From contig DAITVZ010000001.1 of assembly GCA_036841525.1 (NCBI GenBank), positions 1 through 64,000 of the forward strand: a DNA stretch of 64,000 bases, given 5' to 3'. This document shows positions 24,643 through 32,784 of this stretch, piece after piece. Numbering within the stretch: the first letter of the stretch is position 1; each line of letters opens with the position of its first letter. The position numbers were made by a program, and so were the translations under genes. Under the pieces are notes generated by a model, which had not been told where the DNA came from, did not search any database, and was given only the letters and a program-made list of their open reading frames with translations. The stretch is from JAAYEA01 sp012689325. Lineage in GTDB: Bacteria > Chloroflexota > Anaerolineae > JAAYEA01.

Positions 24643-25836
24643 TCAGGGGACGCTACCCTGCTCGGGCGGCGGGCTCTCGCGGTCAGCGAGGGCCCTGGCC
24701 GCGGCGGCTTCGGCGGCCAACGTCTGCGCTGCGATGTGGCCGGGAAACCGGCTCAGGATCTCCTCGCAGATATCCAGCGCGGCCTGCCAGCGCCCTTCCA
24801 CCAGCGCCGCGCCGGCCTCGCGCAGCCGCGCCTGGAGCCGCTCCTTTTCCTCGGCCAACTGGGACCAGCCCACGGTGTATTGGCGGGCGGGCTGGGTTGG
24901 CGGCGGGACCGCGGGCGCGGCAGGCGGCGGCGTGGGCTCGGCGGGAGGGGGCGGCGGCTCCCTCGCCACATCGGCCGCCAGGAAGGCGAGGATCTTTTTC
25001 GCGGCGCCGCGCAGATCGCTGGGCGAGCTGGACTCGCTGGCCTGATCGGGCCGGACCAGGGCAGCGATCATGGGGCTGGGGGGGTATTCCTCCTCCAGCT
25101 CGCGGGCGAGAACCTGGCTATAGAGCTGCTGGGCCGTGGCCGGGCGCTGCGTCGGGTCCGGCGAGAGCCCTCGCATCAGCGCGGCCTCCGCCTGCGGCGA
25201 GAGGTCCAGGAGCGATTGCACGGCGGAGGGAGGCGCGGCGGTGGCTTGCGGCGCCGACCCCGTCAGCAACAAGTAGAGCAGGGCGGCCAGGTCACGGATA
25301 TCATCCTGGCGGGCCGTGGGCTTGGGCGCGGGGGCGCTGTCGGTTGCCTGTTGGGCGAGCAGGGCGATCCCCGCGTCGCTGACCCGCACCTGGCCTTCTT
25401 GGCCCAAAAGGACATTGGCGGGCACGAGATGCCCATGCCAGGCGCCGCGCGTGTGGAGGTGCTGCACGGCCGCGGAGGCGGCGCGCCAAATCAGCATGGC
25501 CTCGGGGTAGGGCGCTGGGCCGGGGTGTTGCTGTAGGTAGGCGCCCAGATCGAGGCCGGCAACATAATCCATGATCAGAAAAGCGTGGTCGCGGGTTTGC
25601 TCCAGGCCGTGGCAGCCGACCAGGTGGGCGTGTTCCAGCGCTGGGGTGGCGGCAAGCATCTGGCGGAAACGCTTGAGGAAGGCCGGGTCAGCGGCCAGGT
25701 CCTGGCGCAAGAGCTTGAGGGCGAAGAGGCTGTGGAGCCGCTCGTCATAGGCCAAAAAGACCTCGGCCAGCGGGCCTTGCCCCAAGCGCCGCCTGAGCTG
25801 GTAGCGGCCTGCTATCGTCTCGCCAATCTCCACCAT
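24643..25836 (-). CDS. Protein kinase-fold protein lacking catalytic Asp (pseudokinase)
   Basis: About 397 aa. The fold is a bacterial Ser/Thr kinase: GRYQLRRRLGQGPLAEVFLA (glycine loop), Lys41 in ALKLL, and a catalytic-loop position HGHLVPANVLL (134-144). The HRDLKP Asp is His136 and the Lys is Val138; the metal Asp is kept as Asp154 in SDAG instead of DFG. It therefore should bind but not phosphorylate. Residues about 270-310 are a Pro-rich linker, then a helical TPR-like tail. ATG 25836 is used; ATG 25869 would sit about 8 nt after the predicted transcription start. Confidence 0.85.
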   Translation of the reverse strand: MVEIGETIAGRYQLRRRLGQGPLAEVFLAYDERLHSLFALKLLRQDLAADPAFLKRFRQMLAATPALEHAHLVGCHGLEQTRDHAFLIMDYVAGLDLGAYLQQHPGPAPYPEAMLIWRAASAAVQHLHTRGAWHGHLVPANVLLGQEGQVRVSDAGIALLAQQATDSAPAPKPTARQDDIRDLAALLYLLLTGSAPQATAAPPSAVQSLLDLSPQAEAALMRGLSPDPTQRPATAQQLYSQVLARELEEEYPPSPMIAALVRPDQASESSSPSDLRGAAKKILAFLAADVAREPPPPPAEPTPPPAAPAVPPPTQPARQYTVGWSQLAEEKERLQARLREAGAALVEGRWQAALDICEEILSRFPGHIAAQTLAAEAAAARALADRESPPPEQGSVP

Positions 25837-25882
25837 GGTGCGCTCTCTTGCCTTGGGCGTGCTTGACATACGTGTGCTATCT

Positions 25883-25910
25883 ACTATACCGGGCTGCGGC
25901 CCTTTGTCAA
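25883..25910 (-). promoter_or_regulatory. Promoter of the pseudokinase gene
   Basis: Minus strand: -35 TTGACA (25910-25905), 16 nt, -10 TATAGT (25888-25883). Confidence 0.75.
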
Positions 25911-25968
25911 ATCCACTCCCGGACTGCTGGCGCGTCCGGGAAGCAGGCCGCGGCGGTGCCCTCCACAA

Positions 25969-25997
25969 TTGACCTTTGGCTGGTCCCAGGGTATAAT
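25969..25997 (+). promoter_or_regulatory. Promoter for the polyprenol-phosphate mannosyltransferase operon
   Basis: -35 TTGACC (25969-25974), 17 nt, -10 TATAAT (25992-25997). Confidence 0.75.
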
Positions 25998-26065
25998 TCG
26001 GCGTCCGAGCCGGGGCTGCCAAGCGGATCAGCCCGTCTCGAGCAGGCGCGAGGAGACAGTTTCCT

Positions 26066-26779
26066 GTGAGACTGATGGTCGTTTTGCCGACATACAACGA
26101 GGCCGAGAACCTGCCCAAGATGGTGGAGGCGTTGCGGTCTTGCGGGGTGGAGGGGCTCGCCGTCCTCGTGGTGGACGACAATTCCCCCGATGGCACGGGC
26201 AAGCTGGCGGAGGGGCTCAAGGCCCGCCACCCTGAGACGGTGCACGTCCTCCATCGCTCCGGCAAGATGGGCCTGGGCCCCGCCTATGTCGCTGGCTTCA
26301 AGTACGCGCTGAGGCACGGCGCCCAGCGCATCGCGCAGATGGATGCCGACTTTTCGCATGACCCCGCCTGCCTGCCCGTCTTTATGCGGCTGATGGATGA
26401 GCAGGGCTATGATGTGATCATCGGTTCTCGCTACGTCCCCAGCGGCAAGCTGGACGCCGCGTGGGGGTGGTGGAGGCGCTTCTTGAGCGGCTTTGGCAAT
26501 CGCTATGCCACCCTGGTCACGGGCCTGCCCCTCCGTGACGTGACCTCGGGGTTCAAGTGTTTCACCCGAGAGACGCTGGCTGGGCTGGACCTGGATCACA
26601 TCTCCTCCAGCGGTTACGCTTTCCAGATCGAGGTCAACTATGCCTGCTACCGGGCGGGCCGTCGTATCCACGAGGAGCCTATCACGTTCGAGGACCGGGT
26701 GATGGGCCGCTCCAAGATGTCGTCCAAGATTATCCTGGAGGCGATGTGGCGGGTCTGGCAGATGCGATGGCGCTACTAA
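26066..26779 (+). CDS. Polyprenol monophosphomannose synthase-like GT2
   Basis: 237 aa, GTG start at 26066. Family-2 glycosyltransferase of the Dpm1 type that makes polyprenyl-phosphate mannose (or a similar sugar) from GDP-sugar. VVLPTYNEAENLP, VVDDNSPDGT (the DD of the nucleotide site), QMDADFSHDP (the DxD) and TSGFKCFTRETL are intact. There are no transmembrane helices, so the membrane association is probably by partner or amphipathic helix. The end overlaps the start of the next gene by 13 bp; the fused YfhO protein probably uses the lipid-linked sugar. Confidence 0.9.
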   Translation: MRLMVVLPTYNEAENLPKMVEALRSCGVEGLAVLVVDDNSPDGTGKLAEGLKARHPETVHVLHRSGKMGLGPAYVAGFKYALRHGAQRIAQMDADFSHDPACLPVFMRLMDEQGYDVIIGSRYVPSGKLDAAWGWWRRFLSGFGNRYATLVTGLPLRDVTSGFKCFTRETLAGLDLDHISSSGYAFQIEVNYACYRAGRRIHEEPITFEDRVMGRSKMSSKIILEAMWRVWQMRWRY

Positions 26780-29700
26780 AGGGTTTCCTCGCCAAGCGCA
26801 ACATCGCGCTGCAGGATGTCCTCATCATCCTGGGCCTGCTTCTCTTGCCCCTGCTCTTCTTCTGGCCCGTGACCCTGGGCGGCAAGACGCTCCTGCCGCT
26901 GGATAACCTCTTTGCCTGGGAGCCCTGGGCGGCGCGCGCGGCCGAGTTCGGCGTCACGATCCCGCACAACGGCCTGCTCAGCGACCTGGTCCTGGAAAAC
27001 TATGCCTGGAAGCGTTTCATCCTCGAGTCGTTGCAGGGGGGCGACCTGCCCCTGTGGAACCCCTACCTGTTCGGCGGCGTGCCCTTCCTGGCGGCTGGCC
27101 AGCATTCGGCTCTCTATCCGCTGAGCGTCCTCTACTATATCCTTCCGCTGGCGCAGGCCTATGGCTGGTTCACCGTCATCCAGCTCTTCTTGACCGGTGT
27201 GTTCGCCTTTATCTATGGGCGCGTCATCGGCCTGAACCGCTTTGGCGCGGTGATCGCGGCCATCACCTACACCTTTAGCCTGTTCATGATCGTGCAGGCC
27301 GTGTTCCCGATGATCATCGCCGCCGCGGCCTGGCTGCCGCTGCTGCTGACCGCCATCGAGATGATCGTGCGGCGGCAGTGCGCGGCGCCGGCGCGCTCGC
27401 CAGCCCCTTATGTGCTGTTGGGGGCGCTGGCCCTGGGCTGCGAGTGGCTGGCGGGGCACGTCGAGATCACCTATTTCGTGCTCATCGTGCTGGCGTTGTA
27501 TTCGGCCTGGCGGCTGGCCGGGGAGGGCTGGCGCCTGCGCCGGGAGCATGGCCCCAAGGTGAGCTGGCTCCGGGCGGTGCGGACGGGTCTCTCGCTCCTG
27601 ACGATGGTGCTACTGGGCACGGGGCTGGCGGCGATCCAGGTGGTGCCGCTGTACGAGCTGGTGCGCACCAGTTTCCGGCAGGGCTCGGCCAGCCTGGACC
27701 AGGTGTTGGGCTGGGCTTACCCCAAGCGCCGGCTGCTGGCCTGGTTCATGCCCGATTTCTACGGCAACCCCACCCACCACACCTATTTCGATGTCCTGCG
27801 GCGCGTCTTTGTGCCGGTGACGCGCAACGTTGCCGGCGACCCCATCACCACCATCGATTGGGGGATCAAGAACTATGTGGAGGGCGCCGTCTACGTCGGC
27901 ATCCTGCCGTTGTTCTTGGCGCTTATCGGGATGGCGGGGTGGGGGTGGCCCTGGGGGAAGCGCCGGGCGGAGGCGCCCGCTGTCGAGCGTCCCGGCGGCC
28001 GGACCTATGTGGGGTTCTATGCGGCCCTGTCGGCCTTCTCGCTGTTATTGGTCTTTGGCACCCCGCTGTATGCCCTGATCTATCACTTGCCGGGGCTCAG
28101 CCAGTCCCATTCGCCCTTCCGCTGGGTCTTTCCCCTGACCTTCAGCCTGAGCGTGCTTGCCGGCTGCGGCGCCTGGTACCTTTCCAGCGCGGCGCGGCGG
28201 GTGGCCCGCCTGCGGCGAGCGTTGGGCTGGGTTGCGACGCTGGGAGGCGCGGCGCTTTTGGCGGGGCTGGGCGCCAGCCTGCTGGCGGCGGAACGGGTCA
28301 TCCCCCTGGCGGAGCGGGTCATGCTCCGCCTGGCGCAGGCGCCGCAAGCCTTTGCCGATGGGCGGGTCTTTTATAGTTACCAGTTCGGCAATCTGGCGGT
28401 CCTGGGTGTGCTGTTGGTGGCCACGGGGGCCGTGCTGTTGCTGGCGCGGGGGGCGGCCTCGTCGCGGCGGTGGGGCGGCCTGGCCCCCTGGCAGGCGCTG
28501 GCGGCCCTGTTGCTGGTGGCGGACCTTTGGTGGGTGGGCCACGGTTTTAACACGGCCGCCGACCCGGCGATCCTGGAGATCGAGCACCCGCTGGTCGAGT
28601 TCCTGCAGAGCGACCCCGAGCCGTACCGGATCACGGTCTTTGACACGCGGAGCGCCAAGCCTTTCATCGCCAACGTGGGCATGTACTATGACCTGCAGGA
28701 CATCCGCGGCTACGACTCCATCATCCCCAAGCGCTACACCGACTATATGGGGCTGATCGAGGAGCAGGGCGAGCTGCTCTACAACCGCGTGGCGCGGCTC
28801 CGCTACCCGGAGTCGCTGGATTCGCCGCTGCTGGACCTGCTCAACGTCAAGTATGTGATCACGGCGGAGACCATCGACCGGTCGGGCTATACCCTGGTCT
28901 ATGATGGCGAGCTGCGCGTCTATCGCAACGACGACTATATGCCGCGCGCCTTTATCGTCTATGAGGCCGAGGTGCTGCCCGATGAGCCAAGCCTCTTTGC
29001 GCGGCTGCGCGCTTTTGACCCGCGGCGGGTGGCGCTGTTCGAGCAAGCGCCCGAGCTGGCCCTGGGCCAGGCGCCCGGCGGCGCGGCCACGGGCTCGGTC
29101 TCGATCGCTTCCTATGGGCTCAACGAGGTCGAGCTGGACGTGACCTTGCCCGTCACCGGCGTGGTGGTGCTGGCCGACAGCCACTTCCCCGATTGGTCCA
29201 AGGCCTTCCAGGGCTGGAAAGCCTACGACACGACGCCGGGGGCCGAGGAGGAGCGCGAGGTCGGCATCTATCGCGTGGATGGCAACTTCCGGGGGTTCGT
29301 GCTGCCGCCCGGCGAGCACCACCTGCGCGTGCGCTACACGCCCATGTCGCTCAAGTTCGGCCTGTTCGTGAGCTTTATCTGCGCCGCGATGCTGCTGTTG
29401 CTGGCCATCACCTGGGCCTGGCAGCGCTATTACCACGAGGAAGACGGTGGCGACATGGTGCGGCGGGTGGCCAAGAACACCGGCGCGTCGGTGCTGCTGA
29501 CCTTGCTCAACCGCGCGGTGGACATGGCCTTCGCCATGTTCATGCTGCGCATCCTGGGCCCGGAGAACGCCGGCAAGCAGACCTTTGCCATCGTCCTGGT
29601 GACCTGGTTCGAGATCCTCACCAACTTTGGGCTGAACACCTTGCTGACGCGCGACGTGGCCCGGGACCGGCTGCACGCCAGCCGCTACCTGGCGAACACC

Positions 29701-30909
29701 ACCTCCATGCGGCTGGGCCTGTGCACCATCGCCCTGCCCCTGGTGGTGCTGGTCAGCCTGGGCTGGCGCGCCGCCTTTGGGCTGACCACGGATACCATCA
29801 TCGCCATCCTGCTCTGGTTCGTCAGCCTCTTCCCCAGCGGCGTCTCCGCCGGGCTCTCCGCCGTCTTTAACGCCTACGAAAAGATGGAATACCCGGCCAT
29901 GATCTCCACGCTGACCACGTTCCTGAAGGTGGCGGGGGGGACCGTGGTGCTGCTCCTGGGGTGGGGGTTCGTCGGGCTGGCGGGCGTCTCGATCGTGGTG
30001 AGCCTGCTGACCATGCTGATCCTGCTGGTGGCGGTGTCGCGCATCTGCTGCCCGCTCCGGCTCGAGTTCGACCGCAAGCTGCAAAAGCAGATGTTTGTGG
30101 AAGCCTATCCCCTGATGCTTAACCACCTGCTGGCGACGCTCTTTTTCAAGGTGGACGTCACGCTGCTGCAGGCGATGAAGGGCAATGTGGCGGTGGGGTA
30201 TTATGGCGCGGCCTACAAGCCCATCGACGCGCTGACCATCATCCCCTCGTATTTCACCATGGCCGTGTTTCCGATCATGGCCCGCTTTGCCACCTCGGCC
30301 CGCGACTCGCTGATGCGCGCCTACCAGGTGGCGGTGCGCTTCCTGCTCTTGCTGGCCGTGCCCATCGCCATCACGGTCTTTTTCGCCGCCGAGCCGCTGA
30401 TCTACCTGTTGGGCGGCTCCGGCTACCTCCCCGATTCCATGATGGCCCTGCGGCTGCTCATTGGCTTTCTGCCGTTCAGCTTTATCAACGGCGTGACCCA
30501 ATATGTGCTGATTGCCCTGGAGCAGCAGCGCTTTTTGACCAAGGCTTTCCTGATCGGGTTCGCCTTCAACCTGCTGGCCAACCTGATCTTTATTCCCCGT
30601 TTCAGCTACCAGGCTTCGGCGATCATCCACATCTTCGCCGAGGTCGCGCTGATGATCCCCTTCTATTATGGCATTCGCAAGCACCTGGGCAGCGTGCCCT
30701 GGCTGGCGCTGACCTGGCAGCCGGTGGTGGCGGGCGCCGCGATGGCGGCGGTCCTGCTGGTGTTGAGGAACGGCAGCCTGGTCTGGACCCTGCCGCTGGG
30801 GCTGCTCGTCTACGCGGGGCTGCTGGTGGCGCTGGGCACCTTTGGCGAGCAGGAGCGGGCGCTCCTGCGCGGATTGGTGAAGCGAAGAGACGCCGGAGGG
30901 CCGGTCTAG
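26767..30909 (+). CDS. YfhO-like membrane protein fused to a Wzx-type flippase (1380 aa)
   Basis: ATG 26767, in the last 13 bp of the preceding GT2 gene; upstream in-frame ATGs read shadow sequence. Residues 1 to about 890 resemble the YfhO GT-C family: about a dozen helices, acidic loops such as GLLSDLVLENYAWKRFI, and a large soluble region with LNVKYVITAE and YMPRAFIVYEAE. Near residue 897 (Met, ATG 29455) a second multi-helix domain of about 484 aa begins (VLLTLLNRAVDMAFAMFMLR, FTMAVFPIMARFA), matching polysaccharide flippases. No stop or frameshift separates them. Together with the mannosyltransferase this suggests a glycan assembly and export unit. Confidence 0.82.
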   Translation: MALLKGFLAKRNIALQDVLIILGLLLLPLLFFWPVTLGGKTLLPLDNLFAWEPWAARAAEFGVTIPHNGLLSDLVLENYAWKRFILESLQGGDLPLWNPYLFGGVPFLAAGQHSALYPLSVLYYILPLAQAYGWFTVIQLFLTGVFAFIYGRVIGLNRFGAVIAAITYTFSLFMIVQAVFPMIIAAAAWLPLLLTAIEMIVRRQCAAPARSPAPYVLLGALALGCEWLAGHVEITYFVLIVLALYSAWRLAGEGWRLRREHGPKVSWLRAVRTGLSLLTMVLLGTGLAAIQVVPLYELVRTSFRQGSASLDQVLGWAYPKRRLLAWFMPDFYGNPTHHTYFDVLRRVFVPVTRNVAGDPITTIDWGIKNYVEGAVYVGILPLFLALIGMAGWGWPWGKRRAEAPAVERPGGRTYVGFYAALSAFSLLLVFGTPLYALIYHLPGLSQSHSPFRWVFPLTFSLSVLAGCGAWYLSSAARRVARLRRALGWVATLGGAALLAGLGASLLAAERVIPLAERVMLRLAQAPQAFADGRVFYSYQFGNLAVLGVLLVATGAVLLLARGAASSRRWGGLAPWQALAALLLVADLWWVGHGFNTAADPAILEIEHPLVEFLQSDPEPYRITVFDTRSAKPFIANVGMYYDLQDIRGYDSIIPKRYTDYMGLIEEQGELLYNRVARLRYPESLDSPLLDLLNVKYVITAETIDRSGYTLVYDGELRVYRNDDYMPRAFIVYEAEVLPDEPSLFARLRAFDPRRVALFEQAPELALGQAPGGAATGSVSIASYGLNEVELDVTLPVTGVVVLADSHFPDWSKAFQGWKAYDTTPGAEEEREVGIYRVDGNFRGFVLPPGEHHLRVRYTPMSLKFGLFVSFICAAMLLLLAITWAWQRYYHEEDGGDMVRRVAKNTGASVLLTLLNRAVDMAFAMFMLRILGPENAGKQTFAIVLVTWFEILTNFGLNTLLTRDVARDRLHASRYLANTTSMRLGLCTIALPLVVLVSLGWRAAFGLTTDTIIAILLWFVSLFPSGVSAGLSAVFNAYEKMEYPAMISTLTTFLKVAGGTVVLLLGWGFVGLAGVSIVVSLLTMLILLVAVSRICCPLRLEFDRKLQKQMFVEAYPLMLNHLLATLFFKVDVTLLQAMKGNVAVGYYGAAYKPIDALTIIPSYFTMAVFPIMARFATSARDSLMRAYQVAVRFLLLLAVPIAITVFFAAEPLIYLLGGSGYLPDSMMALRLLIGFLPFSFINGVTQYVLIALEQQRFLTKAFLIGFAFNLLANLIFIPRFSYQASAIIHIFAEVALMIPFYYGIRKHLGSVPWLALTWQPVVAGAAMAAVLLVLRNGSLVWTLPLGLLVYAGLLVALGTFGEQERALLRGLVKRRDAGGPV

Positions 30910-30935
30910 CAGCTAGCGGATTGGGCTAGAGAGCT

Positions 30936-31367
30936 TCACGCTCCGGTATGCTGCCAGGGGTTAAAGACTGTCGCCCCGCTATGTTGGAAATCTTGCTGGT
31001 TGCGAGTCACCAGGGTGAAATCGCCTTTGACGGCGATCGCGGCGATCAGCGAATCCAGAGCGGGCATGGGCGTGCCCGCTTTCTCCAGAGCGCTGACGAG
31101 CGTTCCCCAGATCAGCATGACCTCGGTATCTATGCCCTGAACTCGCCCGGCAAAGCGCACGAGCAGTTGACTCTGCAGCCAATCGTGCAGGGATAGCTTT
31201 TTCGGCTCATCGGCCAGTCTCTCGATCCCCTTCCTGATCTCGCCTATGGTGATCACGTTCAGATAGAGGCTCTGCTCATCAATGCTGTCGATCCACCGGA
31301 GCACGTTCGGATCAGGCCGCTTGGCTACCAACTCGGAGATGACACAAGTATCAAGGAGATAGTTCAT
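30936..31367 (-). CDS. vapC: PIN-domain toxin, VapC family
   Basis: 143-aa ribonuclease toxin of a type II system. The acidic PIN residues are visible at YLLDTCVISEL (Asp6), TIGEIRKGIERL (Glu), and ALDSLIAAIA and TRNQQDF (Asp). VapC enzymes cut tRNA or rRNA. Its ATG overlaps the antitoxin stop by 4 bp, the normal translational coupling of these modules. Confidence 0.92.
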   Translation of the reverse strand: MNYLLDTCVISELVAKRPDPNVLRWIDSIDEQSLYLNVITIGEIRKGIERLADEPKKLSLHDWLQSQLLVRFAGRVQGIDTEVMLIWGTLVSALEKAGTPMPALDSLIAAIAVKGDFTLVTRNQQDFQHSGATVFNPWQHTGA

Positions 31368-31621
31368 GCCGGCTCAAACTCGGCGCGGATCGGGCTCCTG
31401 TCTCGGGTCAGGTCTAGTCCAGCATCAACGAGCGGCGAACCGCGAAAGAACTCGGATACTCTCTGTTGTGCCAGCACTAGCTTGCGGTACTCGTCATACG
31501 AGATCACCACAGCGGTCTCGGCTCCTCTTCTGGTGATCACCTGGGGACCGCTCTCGATGGCTTCCTCGATGACCTGGCTAAGCTTGTTCTTCGCTTCCTG
31601 GACTTGCCACACTCGTCTCAT
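31364..31621 (-). CDS. Phd/YefM-type antitoxin
   Basis: 85 aa. ATG 31621 follows AGGAGG; the in-frame ATG at 31681 lies before the promoter. RRVWQVQEAKNKLSQVIEEA, then GPQVITRRGAETAVVISYDEYRKL, is the Phd/YefM DNA-binding N-terminal domain. The C-terminal 30 residues, unstructured, should wrap the VapC toxin. Pairing a Phd-type antitoxin with a PIN toxin is common. Direct repeats in the leader are likely its operator. Confidence 0.92.
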   Translation of the reverse strand: MRRVWQVQEAKNKLSQVIEEAIESGPQVITRRGAETAVVISYDEYRKLVLAQQRVSEFFRGSPLVDAGLDLTRDRSPIRAEFEPA

Positions 31622-31631
31622 GGGCAACCTC

Positions 31632-31648
31632 CTGTCTAGTCTGTCTAG
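31632..31648. promoter_or_regulatory. Tandem direct repeat in the toxin-antitoxin leader, probable operator
   Basis: CTGTCTAG (31632-31639) and CTGTCTAG (31641-31648), 9-bp period, between the -10 box and the ribosome site of the antitoxin. This is a usual place for autoregulation by antitoxin or complex. Confidence 0.55.
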
Positions 31649-31677
31649 ATTATACGCACAGCGACGATGCGTGTCAA
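31649..31677 (-). promoter_or_regulatory. Consensus promoter of the toxin-antitoxin operon
   Basis: Minus strand: -35 TTGACA (31677-31672), 17 nt, -10 TATAAT (31654-31649). This is a perfect consensus. Confidence 0.9.
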
Positions 31678-31680
31678 GCA

Positions 31681-31812
31681 AGAGTTTGGGCTTTGGGCCA
31701 GGACTCCCGATGCGCGGATCAAGACCTGCAGGCCGAGCTGGAAGCGGCGCGCAAGCAGGAGCTGGCGCGTGAGCGAGCGTGCATCGAGCGCTTGCAGCGT
31801 TTCCGCCGGTAG
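31681..31812 (+). pseudogene. Remnant C-terminal coiled-coil coding fragment
   Basis: An open + frame to TAG 31810-31812 encodes DLQAELEAARKQELARER followed by ACIERLQRFRR, a strongly charged coiled coil without a plausible start or upstream domain. It resembles the tail of Uma2-type or coiled-coil proteins. The other strand here carries the toxin-antitoxin promoter region. I read it as the leftover end of a deleted gene. Confidence 0.35.
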
Positions 31813-31817
31813 CTGCT

Positions 31818-32627
31818 CTACCGGTGCGGATCGACCTGCGAGACCCCGAAATCCACCCCGCGCAGCGCCAGCAGATCCCCCAAAAACCGCGCCGTCGTCG
31901 GGATGATGGTCTGTTCCATGTGCTGCATGGGCGTGTGTGGCGCGTCCGGCAGGGTGAGCAAGTGATTGGGTACGCCCGCTGCCGTCAGCTCGGCGGCCAG
32001 GTCCACGGCGCCCTGGTAGGGGACGAGGGCATCGGCGGTGCCATGCACCAGCAACGTGGGCGGGCTTTTCGGGTTCACGCGCGGGAAGGTGCGCCAGGTG
32101 GCGGCCGGCGAGCCCCACATGTCCAGCACGGCCAAGAGCCCATCGCGCTGGGCATCCACCGGCTGGGCCACGTCGTGGACCAGGTGCAGCACGAGCATCC
32201 CGCCGGCGGAGCCGCCCCCCAGGGCGATATGGCGGGCGTCGATCCGATACTCGGCGCCATGGGCGCGGGCCCACTCCAGCGCCGCGCGGCCATCGGCGAC
32301 CGCGTCGCGCAGCGTGCCGGGCATGTCCGGGGAGGGGTCGGCGCGCACGCGATAGTCAGGCGCGAGGCAGACATAGCCGCGCGCGGCAAAAGCCTTGGCG
32401 AACCAGGGAATGTAACGCTGGCGCCGGTCGTTGCCGGGGCGGAAGCCGCCGCCGTGGAACCAGAGGATGGCCGGGCGGGCCGCCAGCGTGTCGCCCGCTG
32501 GCTGATAGAGGTCCAGGCGCAGGGTCTCGGGCTGGCCCTGGGCATTGGTTACCTGGGCGAAGGCGATGTCCTCGATGGTTTCCACCTCGAACAGGGGAGT
32601 CAGGTAGCGGGGCGCGTTCTTGGTCAT
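31818..32627 (-). CDS. Alpha/beta hydrolase (HSL-type esterase)
   Basis: 269 aa. ATG 32627 follows AAGGAG at 10 nt; upstream in-frame starts lie before the promoter at 32668-32695. The oxyanion motif LWFHGGGFRPG and the nucleophile elbow LGGGSAGG (GxSxG) identify the hormone-sensitive-lipase-like family. The Asp in LVHGTADALVPY and His in DAPHTPMQ complete the triad. No signal peptide, so it is cytoplasmic. Substrate unknown. Confidence 0.9.
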   Translation of the reverse strand: MTKNAPRYLTPLFEVETIEDIAFAQVTNAQGQPETLRLDLYQPAGDTLAARPAILWFHGGGFRPGNDRRQRYIPWFAKAFAARGYVCLAPDYRVRADPSPDMPGTLRDAVADGRAALEWARAHGAEYRIDARHIALGGGSAGGMLVLHLVHDVAQPVDAQRDGLLAVLDMWGSPAATWRTFPRVNPKSPPTLLVHGTADALVPYQGAVDLAAELTAAGVPNHLLTLPDAPHTPMQHMEQTIIPTTARFLGDLLALRGVDFGVSQVDPHR

Positions 32628-32667
32628 GATGGCGATCTCCTTGGGCGTTTGCGCTGGTGTTGCGCCC

Positions 32668-32695
32668 AGTGTAGCCGCCCTGCCGGGCCTGTCAA
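32668..32695 (-). promoter_or_regulatory. Promoter of the esterase gene
   Basis: Minus strand: -35 TTGACA (32695-32690), 16 nt, -10 TACACT (32673-32668). It is back-to-back with the asnS promoter. Confidence 0.6.
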
Positions 32696-32702
32696 ATCCT
32701 TC

Positions 32703-32732
32703 TTGGACGCATCCGCGCGGCTGTGCTATAAT
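32703..32732 (+). promoter_or_regulatory. Promoter of asnS
   Basis: -35 TTGGAC (32703-32708), 18 nt, -10 TATAAT (32727-32732). Confidence 0.65.
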
Positions 32733-32784
32733 TCCCCCATCTAGCGCCTCGCATCCAACGGCGGAGGGGGCATTGAGGAGGAGC

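Noticed and set aside
28045..30684. Very long open frame on the minus strand opposite the YfhO/flippase fusion
   Set aside because: Its translation is rich in Gln, His, Arg and Gly without any domain, as expected for antisense of a high-GC gene; the plus-strand protein has clear membrane segments and family motifs.
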